Assembly (NCBI GenBank): GCA_021297855.1
Contig: JAJTHM010000059.1
Span: forward strand, 1 to 38,169
Direction of reading: 5' to 3'
DNA from: Sphingobacteriales bacterium
GTDB lineage: Bacteria > Bacteroidota > Bacteroidia > Chitinophagales > JADJOU01
Length of the DNA stretch: 38,169 bases
A program made the translations under genes and the position numbers. Below are positions 26,494-34,576 of the stretch, piece after piece. The first letter of the stretch is position 1. Each line of letters opens with the position of its first letter. The notes beneath the pieces are model-generated. The model did no database searches, had not been told where the DNA came from, and was given only the letters and a program-made list of their open reading frames with translations.

Positions 26494-28137
26494 ATGAATA
26501 GAAAATTAGTTTTAGCTTGTTTTACAATTCTTAGTCTGTCATACAGCGCACAGCAAGAATCGGATATAGACCCTGTAGAAATAAAAGTAGTCAAGGATTA
26601 TAATGTTTTTATCGAAGAGGCCAGTAAAATACACGAACCTATAAATTATTATCCTAAATTTAAAGATAAATCCACGCAAAAAAAATTATCCTATATACTA
26701 CCTGATAGGATTGAGCAGTTTAAATTTGAGCCTTCATCCGTTGAACCTATAGCTTATAAGCAACGAAACATTTTCTTTCAAAATACGAATTTCGTTCGTC
26801 TAGGATTTGGCACTTCTTTTAATCCTATTTTCGAATGGTCTCATCACAATGAAAAGTCCAAAACACCAAGTAGGGTTCATGTTTTTCATCATTCTGCATG
26901 GCGATCTCCAGATTCATTTCAGAAATACAGCGAATCCAGAGGTGAGGCAGAGTTTACGAAGTCATTGAAGAGTTGGATATTCAAACCAAGGTTAAATCTT
27001 CAGCATAAATATTATAATTTTTTCGGCAATATTTCTGAATCGGGATTCAAAAATGAAGCGAATAGAAACTATATGAATGGTAGTATATCCGGTACTTTGC
27101 AGCGCGAGAAAACAGAATTGCGCTCGATATCCGTTTTAAATACAGCGGAACTCAATTACGGTATGGATAAATTGGGTCTTTTCAATACCACCTTAAACAA
27201 TCACGAATTCTATGCCAATGGGAAATCAGAACTCAGCTATAAAGCCATGGAGAATCTATTCCTCAAAGTGCAAGCAGGAGTTCAGTATTATAATCTCACC
27301 ACGGATACGTTTACCGATAAATGGCTTATTCATCTATTGCCGCAGGCAGAATATAGAAGTAAAGCATTAAAAATATCGGGTGGTTTAAGTTTAACTCAGG
27401 CATTGAACAATTCAGAAATTACCTATTACGTGCTTCCTAATATTCATACTGAAATACAGTTAGTACCGAACTATATAAACATCTATGCGCTTTGGAATCG
27501 AAACCTAGAACTCAACCGAATGCAAAATCATTTTGCGGCTAATCCATTTGTCATTTTTACGAACCAATTGCTACCCAATACTCTCGTGGAAAATAGAAGT
27601 GCTGGATTGAAGGGCGGGACCCACGGAATCAGTTATCAAGTGTACTTCAATCAAAAAGTCATGAAAGATGCCTTATTGTTTAAAAATGATGCCAAGAACC
27701 CAAGATTTTTAAATGCAGAGATTGAGAGTGACATGACCGTAAACAATATTGCTTTGGAGCTTAGTTATTTAAGAGAAGAAAATTGGTCTGTCTTTTTAAA
27801 AGGTGATTTATTTCTCTATAATATTGGGCGAACACCATTTATCGCATACAATCTACCTGGTCAGCGTTTAACTTTGGGTGCCAACCTCAAAGTAACTAAA
27901 AAATTGAATCTCTTCTTCAATGGCTTTGCACTCGGTGGGGTAAAATCTAAAATTGCCGGTCTTGAGGTCACGAATCCTATACTATTTGATCTAAATTTAG
28001 GTGCAGAATACCCTATTTCCAAAAACTTTTATATATTTGCCAATGCGAACAATTTGCTCGACTCCAAAATTGCTCATCAAATTGGTTTTCCAACGATAGG
28101 CATCAATGGACAAGGCGGTCTTCGAATAACATATTAG
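26494..28137 (+). CDS. Outer-membrane beta-barrel protein
   Basis: 547 residues, ATG at 26494 behind a purine-rich stretch. The signal peptide is MNRKLVLACFTILSLSYSAQ. The mature part alternates polar and aromatic residues in many amphipathic strands and ends GGLRITY, the terminal strand expected of an outer-membrane barrel. The last part (FYIFANANNLLDSKIAHQIG) resembles the final strands of TonB-receptor barrels, but no plug domain is present, so it is not a complete TonB-dependent receptor. It is co-oriented with the TPR gene upstream and the HU/SPOR gene 21 bases downstream. Ligand or partner unknown. Confidence 0.75.
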   Translation: MNRKLVLACFTILSLSYSAQQESDIDPVEIKVVKDYNVFIEEASKIHEPINYYPKFKDKSTQKKLSYILPDRIEQFKFEPSSVEPIAYKQRNIFFQNTNFVRLGFGTSFNPIFEWSHHNEKSKTPSRVHVFHHSAWRSPDSFQKYSESRGEAEFTKSLKSWIFKPRLNLQHKYYNFFGNISESGFKNEANRNYMNGSISGTLQREKTELRSISVLNTAELNYGMDKLGLFNTTLNNHEFYANGKSELSYKAMENLFLKVQAGVQYYNLTTDTFTDKWLIHLLPQAEYRSKALKISGGLSLTQALNNSEITYYVLPNIHTEIQLVPNYINIYALWNRNLELNRMQNHFAANPFVIFTNQLLPNTLVENRSAGLKGGTHGISYQVYFNQKVMKDALLFKNDAKNPRFLNAEIESDMTVNNIALELSYLREENWSVFLKGDLFLYNIGRTPFIAYNLPGQRLTLGANLKVTKKLNLFFNGFALGGVKSKIAGLEVTNPILFDLNLGAEYPISKNFYIFANANNLLDSKIAHQIGFPTIGINGQGGLRITY

Positions 28138-28158
28138 CAAGTAAATAAAAAAAGTATA

Positions 28159-29973
28159 ATGGTTTTTGGTCAGATTTTAAAAAATGTATTAGATAAAAAT
28201 CAATCCGTATGGATACCTACAATTGGTCTATTGGGTTATGACAAAGCAACCTCCAAACTAGGACTCGATGTCTATGGTTCGGGCTCTGATAATGATTTAA
28301 TTCATTTGATTTCCGATATTAAACAAGTGAGTGCTTCTGAAGCAAAGGGTATTTTAATTCAAGAGGTCGAATCCCTTAAGTCTTCTGTTATAAATCAAGG
28401 TAAGTATAGTATTGAAGGGTTAGGAGATATACTTTTTAGTAATGGTAGTTTTCAATTCGAAAGCAAAAAAGCCCTTTTCCCAACGGATTTTTTTGGTGGG
28501 GGTCAGTTCAATCCTTCTACATTTAAGGATAATGCTCCAAAAGAGGAAGCGAACGTTTTTGAAAATACCTTTATCAAAGTAGAGGCGCCAAAAAAACCAG
28601 AACCAATCATAGAAGAACCAAAAGTTGAAGAAATCAAAAAAGAAATTGAATATGTCATAGAGCCAGAACAGCCAAAGGATTTATTTGAAGCAGCCCAACT
28701 GGATAAGCAAGAAAAAGAAGAATCTAAATCATTCTTAAGCTCTGTCAAAGATTTTTTCAGTACTGTATCTAACAAGGTAGAAGATACAGTAGAAGATATA
28801 AAAGAAACCGCTGAAGAAGTTACAACTAAGGCAGATGAAAAACTAGGTAATCTGGTTGAAGAAATTACGCCGGATTTTCTTATTTCTCAAAAAGATGAAG
28901 TCAAAGAAGAAGACTTTACCACAAGAATTCTAAACGAAATTAGCGAAGAGGAAACCGAAGAAGATGATCTGGATGAAATAGAGGAGGAAATAAACGAAGA
29001 AGAAACCGAAGATATATTTGAGACCCCTAAGCCTCCCATAATTGAAGAGCCAAAATCCATAGTAATCGATGAGCCAAGAAGAAAAATTGGAAATTCGAGC
29101 TACGATGAGGGCCACTACAAATACGATCTCTCGGCTGAGGATGATAAACCTAATCGGTGGCCTCTTGTGGCGGGAATATCTCTTGGATTCATCGCTGCAG
29201 GATTTCTTATTGCCTGGATTATAGCTTCTTTTCAGGGAAAACAATTAGTAGGTCTCAAACCACTTTGGGAAACTAAAAAAGCAGAAATTAAAAAAGTAAA
29301 ACCTGCATTAGTTGCGGCGGTTGATACCGCAAAAATAGATACGACTAATGCTCTCGTCAATGCGATTATGGATAGCACCATCAATGAAGTGGTGGCAAAA
29401 GTGGAAACTACAACTCCTGCATCTGCAGCACACACACCTACAGTAAAATCTACCCCAAAGGCTGCTCCCACGACAGTAGCGGCACCTTCCAAAACATCGA
29501 GCACTTCTAGTGCTCAAGCTACAATCAAAAATACACCAACACCCAAAACACCTACTTCTACCAACCCTGTTGGTAAGAAAACAGTCGCTGTTGCTACTGA
29601 AAAAACAAAAAAATCGGAAAGTGTTACTAGTAGCAAGGAAGCAGCCTCTATTTCTCCCACAAAAGAGCCTATGGTTAAGAAGGAAAAGGATACCACCTCC
29701 AAACCTACGTTAGCCAAAGCGGAGAAGGTTAATATTATTGGTAAACCTTTTGCTACAGCCAATTACACCAAAGGAAATTACTACCTGTCCTTTGGAAAGT
29801 TCAAAATAGCCGCAGCCGCAGTAAAACTTAAAAATGATATGAAGAAAAAAGCAGGTATTGAGACAGATATCATACTCTTGGATGGAACCTACCGTGTCGT
29901 TGTCCCTTATCTTTCGAAAGAAAAAGCCGAATCTGCATCTAGAGATTATGTGAGTACGACTTTGTTTGAGTAG
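28159..29973 (+). CDS. HU/CCDC81-like and SPOR domain membrane protein
   Basis: 604 residues. The N-terminus (about 1-105) matches the prokaryotic CCDC81-type HU-like tandem domains (SVWIPTIGLLGYD, ILFSNGSFQF). A long Glu/Lys-rich segment follows (about 120-300), including an amphipathic helix around 190-235, then one membrane helix (about 334-357), a Thr/Ser/Pro/Lys-rich linker (about 400-520) and a SPOR domain (about 527-604, starting near NYYLSFGKF). SPOR domains bind peptidoglycan stripped of stem peptides at division sites. The HU-like part would sit in the cytoplasm, so the protein could tie an internal structure or DNA to the wall; DNA binding is not shown. It starts 21 bases after the barrel gene. 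Confidence 0.85.
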   Translation: MVFGQILKNVLDKNQSVWIPTIGLLGYDKATSKLGLDVYGSGSDNDLIHLISDIKQVSASEAKGILIQEVESLKSSVINQGKYSIEGLGDILFSNGSFQFESKKALFPTDFFGGGQFNPSTFKDNAPKEEANVFENTFIKVEAPKKPEPIIEEPKVEEIKKEIEYVIEPEQPKDLFEAAQLDKQEKEESKSFLSSVKDFFSTVSNKVEDTVEDIKETAEEVTTKADEKLGNLVEEITPDFLISQKDEVKEEDFTTRILNEISEEETEEDDLDEIEEEINEEETEDIFETPKPPIIEEPKSIVIDEPRRKIGNSSYDEGHYKYDLSAEDDKPNRWPLVAGISLGFIAAGFLIAWIIASFQGKQLVGLKPLWETKKAEIKKVKPALVAAVDTAKIDTTNALVNAIMDSTINEVVAKVETTTPASAAHTPTVKSTPKAAPTTVAAPSKTSSTSSAQATIKNTPTPKTPTSTNPVGKKTVAVATEKTKKSESVTSSKEAASISPTKEPMVKKEKDTTSKPTLAKAEKVNIIGKPFATANYTKGNYYLSFGKFKIAAAAVKLKNDMKKKAGIETDIILLDGTYRVVVPYLSKEKAESASRDYVSTTLFE

Positions 29974-30051
29974 TGACAGAAGTTAGATGATAGATAATAT
30001 AAGTTTTTATCTCAACCTATATACTTTACACTTTGTAATTTAAACCAAATA

Positions 30052-30930
30052 ATGACAGCATACGTATTCCCGGGACAAGGGGCTCAATTTGTAGGAATGG
30101 GAAATGAAATCTCTGAGAAGTTTCCCGATGCAGCCCACTATTTTCAAAAAGCAAATGCTATTTTAGGTTTCGACATTGAAACCATAATGAAAACAGGGAC
30201 AATCGAAGAATTGACGCGTACAGAAGTCACTCAACCAGCCATTTTTATTCATAGTGTCCTCATGGCGAAATCTTTGCCAGAATTCAAGCCTTGTATGGTT
30301 GCTGGGCATAGTTTAGGGGAGTTTTCTGCATTAGTGGCTGCTGGAAGTTTATCCTTTGAAGATGGATTGAAACTGGTCTCTATTCGCGCCAATGCGATGC
30401 AAAAAGCTTGTGATGCTAACCCTTCCACTATGGCTGCTGTGTTAGGATTAGAAGATGAAAAAGTCGATGAAATCTGTCAATCTATCAAAGATGAAATCGT
30501 TGTAGCTGCCAACTATAATTGCCCAGGTCAGCTTGTCATATCTGGATCACACAAAGGAATCGAACTAGCTGGAGAAAAATTAAAAGAGGCAGGAGCTAAG
30601 CGTGTATTGCCGCTAAAAGTGGGGGGTGCTTTCCATTCGCCATTTATGGCACCTGCTAAAGAGGAATTAGCCAAAGCTATTTTGGAAACTAATTTTTCTA
30701 GTCCCATCTGCCCTATCTATCAAAATTTTACCAGTCATGCTTCCCAAGATGGCGAAACGATAAAGAAAAATCTAATTGATCAATTGACTGGCTCTGTACA
30801 ATGGACAAAAAGTGTACAAAATATGATAGCCAATGGCGCCCTCACCTTTTATGAAGTTGGCCCTGGTACGGCCCTCACAGGTATGATAAAAAAAATCAGT
30901 ACAGAAGTCACTGCTGAGAAACTGGCTTAA
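30052..30930 (+). CDS. fabD: Malonyl-CoA:ACP transacylase
   Basis: 292 residues, a normal length. It moves malonyl groups from CoA to acyl carrier protein for fatty acid synthesis. N-terminal GQGAQ (8-12), nucleophile elbow GHSLGE with Ser87, Arg112 in SIRANAMQ and catalytic His195 in GAFHSPFM are all present. The 78-base gap upstream contains a TACACTTTG stretch, close to but not matching the -7 consensus. The next gene follows after 4 bases. Confidence 0.96.
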   Translation: MTAYVFPGQGAQFVGMGNEISEKFPDAAHYFQKANAILGFDIETIMKTGTIEELTRTEVTQPAIFIHSVLMAKSLPEFKPCMVAGHSLGEFSALVAAGSLSFEDGLKLVSIRANAMQKACDANPSTMAAVLGLEDEKVDEICQSIKDEIVVAANYNCPGQLVISGSHKGIELAGEKLKEAGAKRVLPLKVGGAFHSPFMAPAKEELAKAILETNFSSPICPIYQNFTSHASQDGETIKKNLIDQLTGSVQWTKSVQNMIANGALTFYEVGPGTALTGMIKKISTEVTAEKLA

Positions 30931-30934
30931 TCCT

Positions 30935-31429
30935 ATGATTCAATCAGATATTCAAGCAATTCTTGAAGATTTAAAAGACTATTCTCCTCATTCTAAAATT
31001 TGGGTTTACTACTCTGAAAAGAACTTTTCTGAATACAGTGCAGAAATTCAATTACACATAAATCAATTTACAAAAGATTGGAAGTCTCACGGTAGTCCGG
31101 TGAAAGGAAGTGGATATGCTATTGGCGGACATATTATACTACTAGTAGCCGATACATCTGTCTGCGAGGTTAGCGGTTGCTCGACGGATAGCTCCGTTCA
31201 GTTCATCACTCAGTTAGGCCAGCAATTTCAACTCAACTTGTTCGATAGACAGCTAGTGTTATTAAATATTGACGATAAGATTGTGGCAACAAAACTTGAT
31301 CAACTAGGAGACTATTCAGCAGATACACTTGTTTTCAATCCGTTCTTTTCTGATTTAGAAAATTGGAGAGTGAGTTTTGTTCAAAAATTGGGAGAGTCAA
31401 AGTATAAGCGGTTTGTAGCAAAGGGCTAA
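30935..31429 (+). CDS. Conserved hypothetical protein
   Basis: 164 residues, soluble, no signal peptide. The notable motif is CEVSGCSTDSS (about 77-87), with a hydrophobic strand before it, and an aromatic-rich N-terminal half (KIWVYYSEKNFSEY). Proteins of this type in Bacteroidota are sometimes labelled ABC transporter ATPase, but there is no Walker A, signature or Walker B motif here, so that name is not supported. Translation is probably coupled to fabD, 4 bases upstream. Its stop codon directly abuts the stop of the convergent LD-carboxypeptidase gene. Confidence 0.7.
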   Translation: MIQSDIQAILEDLKDYSPHSKIWVYYSEKNFSEYSAEIQLHINQFTKDWKSHGSPVKGSGYAIGGHIILLVADTSVCEVSGCSTDSSVQFITQLGQQFQLNLFDRQLVLLNIDDKIVATKLDQLGDYSADTLVFNPFFSDLENWRVSFVQKLGESKYKRFVAKG

Positions 31430-32470
31430 TTATACAACTCCACTCTCCAAGATAGAAAACTTCTTATTCTCCATATCCATTTCCGCTAAACAGCCATAAG
31501 GAAGTGTAAACGTAGGGCACGTGTGTCCAAAATCCATTTCCGTAATAATCGGCAAATCAACCAAACCCTCCTCTTCTCGAATGACTTTAATTAGAGCCTC
31601 ATTATATTCTTTGACAAATTGATTATTGTAAGGGCGAGCAACCAGGACACCTTTGATCCTTTTCAAAATTCCTTGAGCAGCATAATTTCGCAGCCACCAT
31701 TTGAAAAAACTTGGAGAAGGCATGTCCTCTGATGTCTCTAGGAATAATATAGTGTCATTCCACATATCTAAACTAGGCCAATAATCTGTGCCTTTCAAAA
31801 ATTCCAACACTTCCATGCACCCTCCTATCAAACGACCTTGGACTTTATAATTTCCCTGTAAAAAATTCCATTGACCGCTAGGTTCAAGTTTTCTTTTTTG
31901 ATACATAAGATCCGGATTGAACCATTCCAGTCGCTCCGAAGTCCACCCATTTGGATTAGGTTTTATTTCTCCGAGGACTTCAGAAGAAAATAAAGTTCGT
32001 TTAATATCTTCTATTTGATAGGAATGCATGCCTCCATTCTCTGCAAAGCCCACCAAAAGTGAAGTGCCATAAAAACTAGAAATACCGGCTTTCAAACAAG
32101 CAAAGTGACTAATCGTGGTATCTGAAAAGCCCAGAAATATCTTAGGATGATTTCGTATGACAGATAAATCCATAAATGGTAAGGTTCGAATACTGTCTTC
32201 TCCTCCAATATTAGAAATGATAGCCTTAATACTAGGATCTGCAAAAGCTTCCATCAAATCATCTGCCCTAGCTTTCGGATTTTTATAAATCCAATCAGCA
32301 GACCGAAGGGCGTGTTTAGTTTCTACAACCTTTAGTCCGAATATTTCTTCGAGTTGTTTTTTCCCGTATTGATAGCGATGGGGTAAATCCCCTGCCCCAC
32401 CCCATGAAAGTGAGATGGTTGCGATTTTGTCTCCAAGAGATAGTTTAGTAGGTTTGATTAGTGTATTCAT
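31430..32470 (-). CDS. LD-carboxypeptidase family protein (peptidase S66, MccF-like)
   Basis: 346 residues, cytoplasmic, no signal peptide. The serine-glutamate-histidine triad of family S66 is visible: Ser116 (GFSDTT), Glu245 (FLETSED) and His316 (DFGHTCP). Family members trim the L-D bond of muropeptides (LdcA) or inactivate microcin C7 (MccF). The length and spacing fit the MccF-like group. Muropeptide recycling is the simpler guess in this wall-rich region; self-immunity is possible but no microcin genes are seen. It is convergent with, and touches, the upstream plus-strand gene, and is divergent from the GIN lipoprotein across the heptad repeat. Confidence 0.88.
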   Translation of the reverse strand: MNTLIKPTKLSLGDKIATISLSWGGAGDLPHRYQYGKKQLEEIFGLKVVETKHALRSADWIYKNPKARADDLMEAFADPSIKAIISNIGGEDSIRTLPFMDLSVIRNHPKIFLGFSDTTISHFACLKAGISSFYGTSLLVGFAENGGMHSYQIEDIKRTLFSSEVLGEIKPNPNGWTSERLEWFNPDLMYQKRKLEPSGQWNFLQGNYKVQGRLIGGCMEVLEFLKGTDYWPSLDMWNDTILFLETSEDMPSPSFFKWWLRNYAAQGILKRIKGVLVARPYNNQFVKEYNEALIKVIREEEGLVDLPIITEMDFGHTCPTFTLPYGCLAEMDMENKKFSILESGVV

Positions 32471-32506
32471 GGTGCGATTTGTTTTTGTCTAGCTAAAAGT
32501 AATTAG

Positions 32507-32520
32507 AATTCAGAATATAG
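32507..32520 (-). repeat. Two heptads in inverted orientation
   Basis: On the minus strand this reads CTATATT-CTGAATT, two units of the heptad family of the neighbouring plus-strand array but inverted. It can pair with array units such as CTATATT-CTGAGTT (32589-32602) to form a hairpin. Confidence 0.5.
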
Positions 32521-32546
32521 GATAAAGAATTTATGCGAGAAAATAG

Positions 32547-32644
32547 CTGAGTTCTGTATTCTATATTCTATATTCTATATTCTATATTCTATATTCTGAG
32601 TTCTGTATTCTGAGTTCTGTATTCTATATTCTGAGTTCTATATT
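32547..32644. repeat. Tandem heptanucleotide repeat, 14 units
   Basis: 98 bp made of exactly fourteen 7-base units of three types: A = CTGAGTT, B = CTGTATT, C = CTATATT. The order is A B C C C C C A B A B C A C. It lies in the 227-bp divergent gap between the LD-carboxypeptidase start (32470) and the GIN lipoprotein start (32698). A pure run of five C units is prone to slippage, which could change promoter spacing. The variant units show past duplication of blocks. Confidence 0.9.
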
Positions 32645-32697
32645 CTATTATTTGTAACCTTTTTACGTCATTCTATCTAACTTTCAAAAACCAAAAT

Positions 32698-33483
32698 ATG
32701 AATGATCTAAAAATATTTCTCATTGGACTAGGATTCGTTCTTTCCACTCTTACTTCATGCCGATTCCACATGACTTCTAACGAAGGCAAAGGTCCACAAA
32801 TAGAAAAAGTATATAACTATAAATTCACAGGAATAGAGCAGGACAATGGCATAGAATCTAAGGTATTCAAGTCGGATGAAAATAAAATCGTAATAAATGC
32901 TCCAAGTGATATTATGGAAAAAATCCTCGTAGAAGAAATGGGTAATGACATTGTCCACATACACGTGAAAAAAAATAGCAATATATCAACCAATAAAGTA
33001 AAAGTGAGTGTATATACTAAGGAATTGAAAAGTCTAGATGCCTCTTCGGCTGCAGAGATAAAGGTTATCGATACCTTTACATCAGAATCTATAATCATAG
33101 AAACGACAAGTGGTGCCGAGATATATGGCAGCTTTAAGGCCTTAAAAGGTTTGATTAAATCTTCTAGCGGATCTTCAATCACTATGGGTTTTTATGGAGA
33201 AAATGCAGAAATTAATGCCTCCTCGGGCTCCAATATAGACCTGAAAGGTCTAGCCAAGACGAGCCAAATGAAGGCTTCTTCAGGTTCAACGATAGATGCA
33301 GAAAACTACACCTCACAGCTATTGACTGCAGAGTCCTCTAGTGGCGGCAATATTAGCGCAAGTGCAACTACCAAGGTCAGTGCTAAATCTTCTAGCGGAA
33401 GCAGAATCGCTATCTATAAGCGCAGCAATGCCTTAGAAATTGAAAAAAATGAATCCAGTGGTGGAAGTGTGAAGATTCGCTAA
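32698..33483 (+). CDS. GIN-domain (DUF2807) lipoprotein
   Basis: 261 residues. The lipoprotein signal peptide ends at LTSC (Cys21). The rest is the GIN / DUF2807 domain, a right-handed beta-helix with repeating small-residue turns such as ASSAAEI, SSGSSI, ASSGSNI, ASSGSTI and SSGGNI. The family is sometimes called putative autotransporter adhesin head, but the molecular role is not established. It is probably attached to the envelope. It stands alone on the plus strand, with the heptad array ending 53 bases before its start, and faces a convergent gene across a strong hairpin. Confidence 0.85.
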   Translation: MNDLKIFLIGLGFVLSTLTSCRFHMTSNEGKGPQIEKVYNYKFTGIEQDNGIESKVFKSDENKIVINAPSDIMEKILVEEMGNDIVHIHVKKNSNISTNKVKVSVYTKELKSLDASSAAEIKVIDTFTSESIIIETTSGAEIYGSFKALKGLIKSSSGSSITMGFYGENAEINASSGSNIDLKGLAKTSQMKASSGSTIDAENYTSQLLTAESSSGGNISASATTKVSAKSSSGSRIAIYKRSNALEIEKNESSGGSVKIR

Positions 33484-33516
33484 CTAAGCAAGAATCAATC
33501 TTCTTTAATTCTAGGT

Positions 33517-33620
33517 GAGTCTCTCGAAGAGCCTGCCTTGCAGCAGACAGGGACTCGGCTAATTTGTTTGACATCGCCTTGACTATGCTCCATTGAGTCC
33601 CTTGGCAGGAGACTCAATGG
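33517..33620. repeat. Nested inverted repeats between convergent genes
   Basis: Two stems are clear: 33517-33524 with 33549-33556 (one G-T pair), and a perfect CCATTGAGTC / GACTCAATGG at 33590-33599 with 33611-33620, extended by three more pairs across one bulge. The blocks GGACTC/GAGTCC and CCTGCC/GGCAGG also match in inverse orientation across 33532-33556 and 33595-33609, so alternative folds exclude each other. No T run follows on either strand. Possible roles are a bidirectional transcript end or a dispersed palindromic repeat. Confidence 0.55.
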
Positions 33621-33652
33621 AAAGAAAATCTTCTTCCCATTGTTCGTTTTAT

Positions 33653-34546
33653 TTACCAAAGAGGCCCTTGAAAGATTGAGTTTTTGGATTTAAATGCAGA
33701 TCTTAATGGTTTTAGTCCATATAAACTTCTTCTTAGGTCGATTTCAATTATTTCTTCATCGGATAAGTTCATTATATTATCAGACCCTTGATAGAATAAA
33801 AGTGAATCTCTCTTATTCATTCTTATCACATCATGAATATAAGCGTATGAATCAGGTTCATATTCTCCTTTCTTTACAGCTGATTCAAGCAGACTCAAGT
33901 ACTTTTCCATACTGGATTCTAGCATATTAAGATGAAAAATAAAATGTACTTTATGAGCAGACATTCCAATTCGTTTTTCAGACGGAAAACCATATTTACC
34001 TATCAACTTCATAAGACAATCAAAAATACTAGCTTTTAAAAATAGTCTACTATCAGGCACACTTACCTTGAATTCATCTTTCTCAAAGCCTATGCAGCTT
34101 TTCATAACTATACATCTATAAACATATTCTAAACTATCTATTGCTCTAGCATATTCAGAATTGATACTAGCAAGATAGATTTTGTTATACTCATAAACAC
34201 TATCTCTTATTTCCTTAAATCGGCTTTCATTTATAAAAATTTCATCCCATTGATTCAAGTCATTTGTATCCATTCCTCTCATCAAGGCCGGACGCAAGGC
34301 TTCCATTGATTTCTTCTTATCTACATTACTTAATATTCTTGCATAATTAATTAAATAACTTACTCCAATAAAATCTACTTTTCCAAAAGCGCTATCATAT
34401 TTAGCTATAGCCAAGGGATAATTTTTTAAATAGGCTTGTTCATCTCCTTCATTGCATAAATTATAAAAGGCTATATAATTATTCTTACTATAAATTGGAC
34501 TTTGAGCCATAAATAGATAAAAGCAAATTACCATTAATTTATCCAC
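33653..34546 (-). CDS. DUF6624-like secreted protein
   Basis: 297 residues if started at GTG 34546; an ATG at 34534 would give 293 but loses the only Lys before the hydrophobic stretch. The N-terminus looks like a signal peptide (about 1-20, SPIYSK). Residues about 25-90 look TPR-like (EQAYLKNYPLAIAKYDSAF). The C-terminal half has the pattern of DUF6624: IGKYGFPSEKRIG, AHKVHFIFHLN, LLESAVKKGEYEPDSYAYIHD and LLFYQG. The function of that family is unknown. It follows folC by 30 bases and is the last minus-strand gene before the nested inverted repeats. Confidence 0.6.
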   Translation of the reverse strand: MDKLMVICFYLFMAQSPIYSKNNYIAFYNLCNEGDEQAYLKNYPLAIAKYDSAFGKVDFIGVSYLINYARILSNVDKKKSMEALRPALMRGMDTNDLNQWDEIFINESRFKEIRDSVYEYNKIYLASINSEYARAIDSLEYVYRCIVMKSCIGFEKDEFKVSVPDSRLFLKASIFDCLMKLIGKYGFPSEKRIGMSAHKVHFIFHLNMLESSMEKYLSLLESAVKKGEYEPDSYAYIHDVIRMNKRDSLLFYQGSDNIMNLSDEEIIEIDLRRSLYGLKPLRSAFKSKNSIFQGPLW

Positions 34547-34576
34547 TATAGAATTACCTTAATTAAAACTTGATGT

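Noticed and set aside
28503-29762. Minus-strand frames opposite the HU/SPOR gene
   Set aside because: Low-complexity Val/Ala/Ser-rich frames created by the Thr/Pro/Lys-rich linker on the other strand.
30935-31429. ABC transporter ATPase label for the 164-residue protein
   Set aside because: No Walker A, Walker B or ABC signature is present.
32547-32644. CRISPR-like array
   Set aside because: The units are 7 bases with no spacers, so this is a simple tandem repeat.
33590-33620. Classical rho-independent terminator
   Set aside because: The stem is strong but no T run follows on either strand.
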